Shown here piece after piece: positions 38,541-41,297 of a stretch of 41,297 bases of DNA; positions within the stretch are counted from its first letter, which is position 1, and each line of letters opens with the position of its first letter. The stretch is from Novosphingobium endophyticum (GTDB taxonomy: Bacteria; Pseudomonadota; Alphaproteobacteria; Sphingomonadales; Sphingomonadaceae), in contig NZ_BMHK01000032.1 in the NCBI RefSeq assembly GCF_014640675.1, positions 1-41,297 on the forward strand, in the 5' to 3' direction. The position numbers and the translations under genes are program-made. The notes under the pieces are model-generated. The model saw only the letters and a list, made by a program, of their open reading frames with translations, was not told the DNA's origin and did no database searches.

Positions 38541-39545
38541 TCAGTTGGATAGATTTCTAAGTGAGCCGCGCTGGGACAGGTGCATGTCAAGTGAAAGGCT
38601 GATCCTCGGCGCATTGTCGCCCTCGACTCGCCGCAGCAACAGCTCAATTGCCTGCTTGCCAAGGGGCGCGAAGGGCTGCCGGACGGTAGCAAGCCCGGGG
38701 GTCGCAAGGCTAGCCCAACTGATATCGTCGAAGCCGACCACCGACACTTCATCCGGCACGCGCGCACCTTGTCCGTACAGAAAACGCATAACCCCGAGAG
38801 CTATGAGGTCATTGGCGCAGATGATGGCCGAAGCGCGATTTTTGCAGACTGCTTCGCGCACGTCCGCACAAAGGTTGATCGAGAAGGAATTCTCCATCTC
38901 CCACGCAATCGTGCCCGCTTTTGAGAAACGGTCGACAAAACCGTCGCGGCGCATGCGCGCGCTGGAGAGCGACATCGGCCCGGTCACCATGCCGACACTG
39001 TGGTGCCCCAGGGCAAGCAGGTGCTCGGCCAATTGGCGCGCGCCCCCATAGCTGTCGGCCGAGACGGAATCATAATCGGGAAGAGGACGGTCTATTGCAA
39101 CGATGGGCACCTCGCCCTTTAGCGTGGCCAAACTGTCAACCTCCGTCGCCGGGCACCAGATGATCCCGTCGACCCCGCGCGCGAGCAGGTCTTCCGCACC
39201 GCTGCGTTCCCAATCGGTATTGCCATGCGAATCGATCAACAGGACGGCATACCCCGCTTCGTATGCGGCCATCTGAATGGGCTGGGCCAACAAAGGGAAG
39301 AAAGGATTGGTCAGATCGGGCAGGATAAGCCCCACTGTTCGTGTCTTGCCTGTACGGACCGCCTTGGCGGCCTGGTTTGCGCGGTATCCAAGCTGCTTGG
39401 CTGTCGCTCGTATCCGCTTGCTCATCTCTGCACCGACCGCGCCGGTTCCGTTAAGCACGTAGGATACCGTCGTTGCCGAGACGCCCACTTGCCGCGCTAT
39501 ATCTTGAAGGGTGGGTCGTTTGGCACTCGGGTTTCGCTTTGTCAT
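38541..39545 (-). CDS. LacI-family transcriptional regulator
   Basis: About 334 aa. The N-terminal HTH and hinge are clear (LQDIARQVGVSATTVSYVLNG), followed by the periplasmic-binding-like sensor domain with GLILPDLTNPFF, DGIIWCPA and VVGFDDISWASLATPGLATVRQP. The last of these is a standard LacI C-terminal stretch. ATG 39545 (MTKRNPS) is chosen because the frame upstream to 39605 is not conserved. It lies between the TonB receptor and ribokinase, with matching palindromes upstream of both, so it most likely represses them in the absence of a sugar or nucleoside ligand. Confidence 0.9.
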   Translation of the reverse strand: MTKRNPSAKRPTLQDIARQVGVSATTVSYVLNGTGAVGAEMSKRIRATAKQLGYRANQAAKAVRTGKTRTVGLILPDLTNPFFPLLAQPIQMAAYEAGYAVLLIDSHGNTDWERSGAEDLLARGVDGIIWCPATEVDSLATLKGEVPIVAIDRPLPDYDSVSADSYGGARQLAEHLLALGHHSVGMVTGPMSLSSARMRRDGFVDRFSKAGTIAWEMENSFSINLCADVREAVCKNRASAIICANDLIALGVMRFLYGQGARVPDEVSVVGFDDISWASLATPGLATVRQPFAPLGKQAIELLLRRVEGDNAPRISLSLDMHLSQRGSLRNLSN

Positions 39546-39647
39546 GTGCCCATTAGATCCTTTGTCTGTGCAATCGGAAAGCCGTGCATCGGGCGGCGTC
39601 TCCATTCAATGCAATTGATGTCGCGGCTTGCAAAAGGCTCCCGCATC

Positions 39648-39663
39648 ACTTAATCGATAAACT
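39648..39663. promoter_or_regulatory. LacI-type operator upstream of ribokinase and lacI
   Basis: ACTTAATCGATAAACT shares ACTTAATCG with the 38428 site and is also roughly palindromic around CG. It is 83 bp upstream of the ribokinase ATG and 103 bp from the divergent lacI-type start, so it could serve both. Confidence 0.65.
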
Positions 39664-39745
39664 ACGCCAACGCCATTCGGAATGCTACCCTCCACAAGCC
39701 GTTCTGATGACTGTTGGACTCGCAGGTCAAGGTGAACGGGTTCAT

Positions 39746-40666
39746 ATGAAAATCGCTATCGTCGGCAGCATCAATGCCGATATCGTCATCAATGTCCGCG
39801 AGTTTGCGGCACCTAACGAAACTGTCATCAGCGAGCAGGACTATGTCCTGTCGGATGGCGGAAAAGGGGCGAACCAGGCAGCGGCGGTCGCAGCGGCGGG
39901 GGCCGAGGCAAGTTTTATCGCGCGAATCGGGGACGACGAACTCGGAAATCGGGCGATCGCAAACCTGGTGCAGGCTGGAGTAAACTGCGAATTCGTTTCA
40001 AAAACCCCGCATGCCGCGACTGGCCTTGCTGCGATATTGGTCAACCGGCACGGCGACAATATTATCAGCGTCGCCGCAGGTGCCAATGCGCACCTTACTG
40101 CTGCGGATATATCGGCAGCTGAGTCTTCGATTGCGCAAGCGGACGCGATAATTGTCCAACTCGAGGTCCCGCTCCAAGCGGTCGAGGCTGCAATCCGCGT
40201 GGCTCGCGCCCATGGCGTCAAGGTCGTACTCAATCCGGCACCTGCACCCGAGGCGGCGCTTACCTTTCTGGGCGATGTCGACGTTCTCATACCCAATGAG
40301 AGCGAGGCGCGCTATCTGGCGGCTCTTCATGGCGCTGAGGATGCGAGCTTGGAAAACGCTGCCCGCGCGTTGCTGTCGGCTGGCGCGCGCAATGTTGTAG
40401 TGACACTGGGCGCCGATGGGTGTCTTCTCGCCACTGCTGAGGGGCTCCGCCACATCCCGCCCTATCCAGTGGAGGCTGTCGACACGACAGGGGCGGGCGA
40501 CGTTTTTTGCGCATTTCTGACAGCAGCCCTCATTCGGGGTGCCCCGCTGGCGGCCGCAGTGGATGAAGCGTCGGCTGCAGCGGCACTTTCCGTAACGCGC
40601 CCACAAGCGCGCAAGCATTTGCCGACCGCAGCGGAGGTGATGGAATTCAAGACCGCGCGTCCCTGA
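39746..40666 (+). CDS. rbsK: Ribokinase (PfkB family)
   Basis: A 306-aa PfkB-family sugar kinase that phosphorylates ribose (or a related sugar) at the 5' position. MKIAIVGSINADIVINV, the substrate-binding GGKGANQAAA and the catalytic DTTGAGDVF with its terminal Asp are intact. Residue-level specificity for ribose versus deoxyribose or fructose cannot be fixed. ATG 39746 follows AAGGTGAACGGG. It is divergent from the LacI regulator; together with the TonB receptor it suggests uptake of a ribose-containing compound. Confidence 0.9.
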   Translation: MKIAIVGSINADIVINVREFAAPNETVISEQDYVLSDGGKGANQAAAVAAAGAEASFIARIGDDELGNRAIANLVQAGVNCEFVSKTPHAATGLAAILVNRHGDNIISVAAGANAHLTAADISAAESSIAQADAIIVQLEVPLQAVEAAIRVARAHGVKVVLNPAPAPEAALTFLGDVDVLIPNESEARYLAALHGAEDASLENAARALLSAGARNVVVTLGADGCLLATAEGLRHIPPYPVEAVDTTGAGDVFCAFLTAALIRGAPLAAAVDEASAAAALSVTRPQARKHLPTAAEVMEFKTARP

Positions 40667-41297
40667 CCAACTCGCCGACGCCTGTCACCACACACCGGAC
40701 TAGCAGGTTAGCCCTTGCCACAATATCGCGACCAGCGAGAGCTGCGGCGACGTAGGGCGTGGCATCCCCACCCCGCCAGTCCAGTGCTGCCTCGGTCGAA
40801 TCTTAGGCGGCCTATTCTGAGCACCAGATGCCAATGCTCTCAAGGTTCATCAGAGCTGTCGGAATGGGCACCCCAGTGTGGTTTCGGTCAAGCTCGCCAG
40901 AATCTGCGTCGAGAGAAGTGAGCGGCGCACGCGATCATCCTGAGCTGGACGCGGAAGTTCGCGAAGCCACACGCACGGTTAAGGTCAAGGGGTGTCCACC
41001 TCCGCCACAATTGCTGCCCTGATTTTTCGCGGGCCGCGCGCCTATCTCAACTGCGCTCGAAAAATCCCCATATTCACGCGGAGCTCTGAGGTGCTGGAGC
41101 GTTTCGTAGTAGCCATCCGCCGAACCTTGCTCTTACCCACAAGTGGTCGCGGGCGTGATTCCGTTTATCGCGCGCCCATTGCCTGGCTGGAGTCGGTCAT
41201 GATTCATTCTCCGGCACCTTCGGGCAGCGAGGTGCGGAGATGGAACAGAGCTGGGTGGAAAAGGAAACGGCTGAATCCAATTTGGGTGATGCGCGGC
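40667..41297. other. About 630 bp without a recognised gene; open frame at the edge
   Basis: No domain is recognisable downstream of the ribokinase. On the plus strand a frame from GTG 40992 stays open to the window end (about 102 codons). Its composition (VLERFVVAIRRTLLL, then basic) is unremarkable and it has no known motif. Minus-strand frames are also short. A strong terminator after the ribokinase was not seen. Confidence 0.4.

Noticed and set aside
40992..41297. Plus-strand open frame running off the right edge
   Set aside because: About 102 codons with no motif and only a GTG start; too weak to call a gene without downstream sequence.
1..41297. CRISPR arrays, tRNA or rRNA genes, phage modules
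   Set aside because: No regularly spaced direct repeats, cloverleaf-like sequences or structural phage genes were seen when reading through.

Overview
The window is a GC-rich, almost purely catabolic stretch. The mix of a TonB-dependent receptor with LacI and ribokinase, many aromatic-type oxygenases and translationally overlapped operons fits an alphaproteobacterium, most likely a sphingomonad. That assignment is inference from gene content and codon usage; no rRNA or tRNA gene was seen.

Layout. 1-1173 is mobile-element debris: a C-terminally cut IS110-type transposase next to a tyrosine-recombinase relic. 1273-8174 (minus) is a tightly coupled seven-gene operon: zinc-type dehydrogenase, intradiol ring-cleavage dioxygenase, PEP-mutase/isocitrate-lyase-type enzyme, acyl-CoA ligase, thiolase-like protein, DUF35 OB-fold partner and quinone oxidoreductase. 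8647-10198 (minus) is a small AtzG-like protein plus an amidase-signature protein that has lost two of its three catalytic residues. 10609-15693 holds an SDR and a TauD-type dioxygenase (minus) facing a Rieske oxygenase, a LigB-type dioxygenase and an AraC regulator (plus).

15760-25597 (minus) is a 13-gene unit in which a complete urease operon (hupE-ureDABCEFG) sits downstream of a VOC protein, a SnoaL-like protein, an amidohydrolase, a transaldolase-family aldolase and a thiolase. This arrangement suggests that the upstream genes break down a nitrogen compound that yields urea. A flavin reductase and a second VOC protein follow on the plus strand, then about 950 bp of decayed sequence. 27879-32940 (minus) carries a two-subunit CoA-transferase and a HyuB/HyuA pair (hydantoinase or ketone-carboxylase superfamily). 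It diverges from an IclR regulator, a cupin and an HpcH/HpaI aldolase (33153-35104).

35584-35759 looks like a 176-bp miniature transposable element with perfect 16-bp inverted ends bounded by TA. The last part is a TonB-dependent receptor with an EF-hand-like loop, a LacI regulator and a ribokinase. A matching palindrome lies upstream of the receptor and of the ribokinase and probably defines a small sugar or nucleoside regulon.

Together the window reads as several adjacent peripheral catabolic modules, each with its own regulator (AraC, IclR, LacI): oxygenation and ring cleavage, CoA activation and C-C cleavage, and nitrogen release through amidohydrolases and urease. The actual substrates cannot be named from the sequence.
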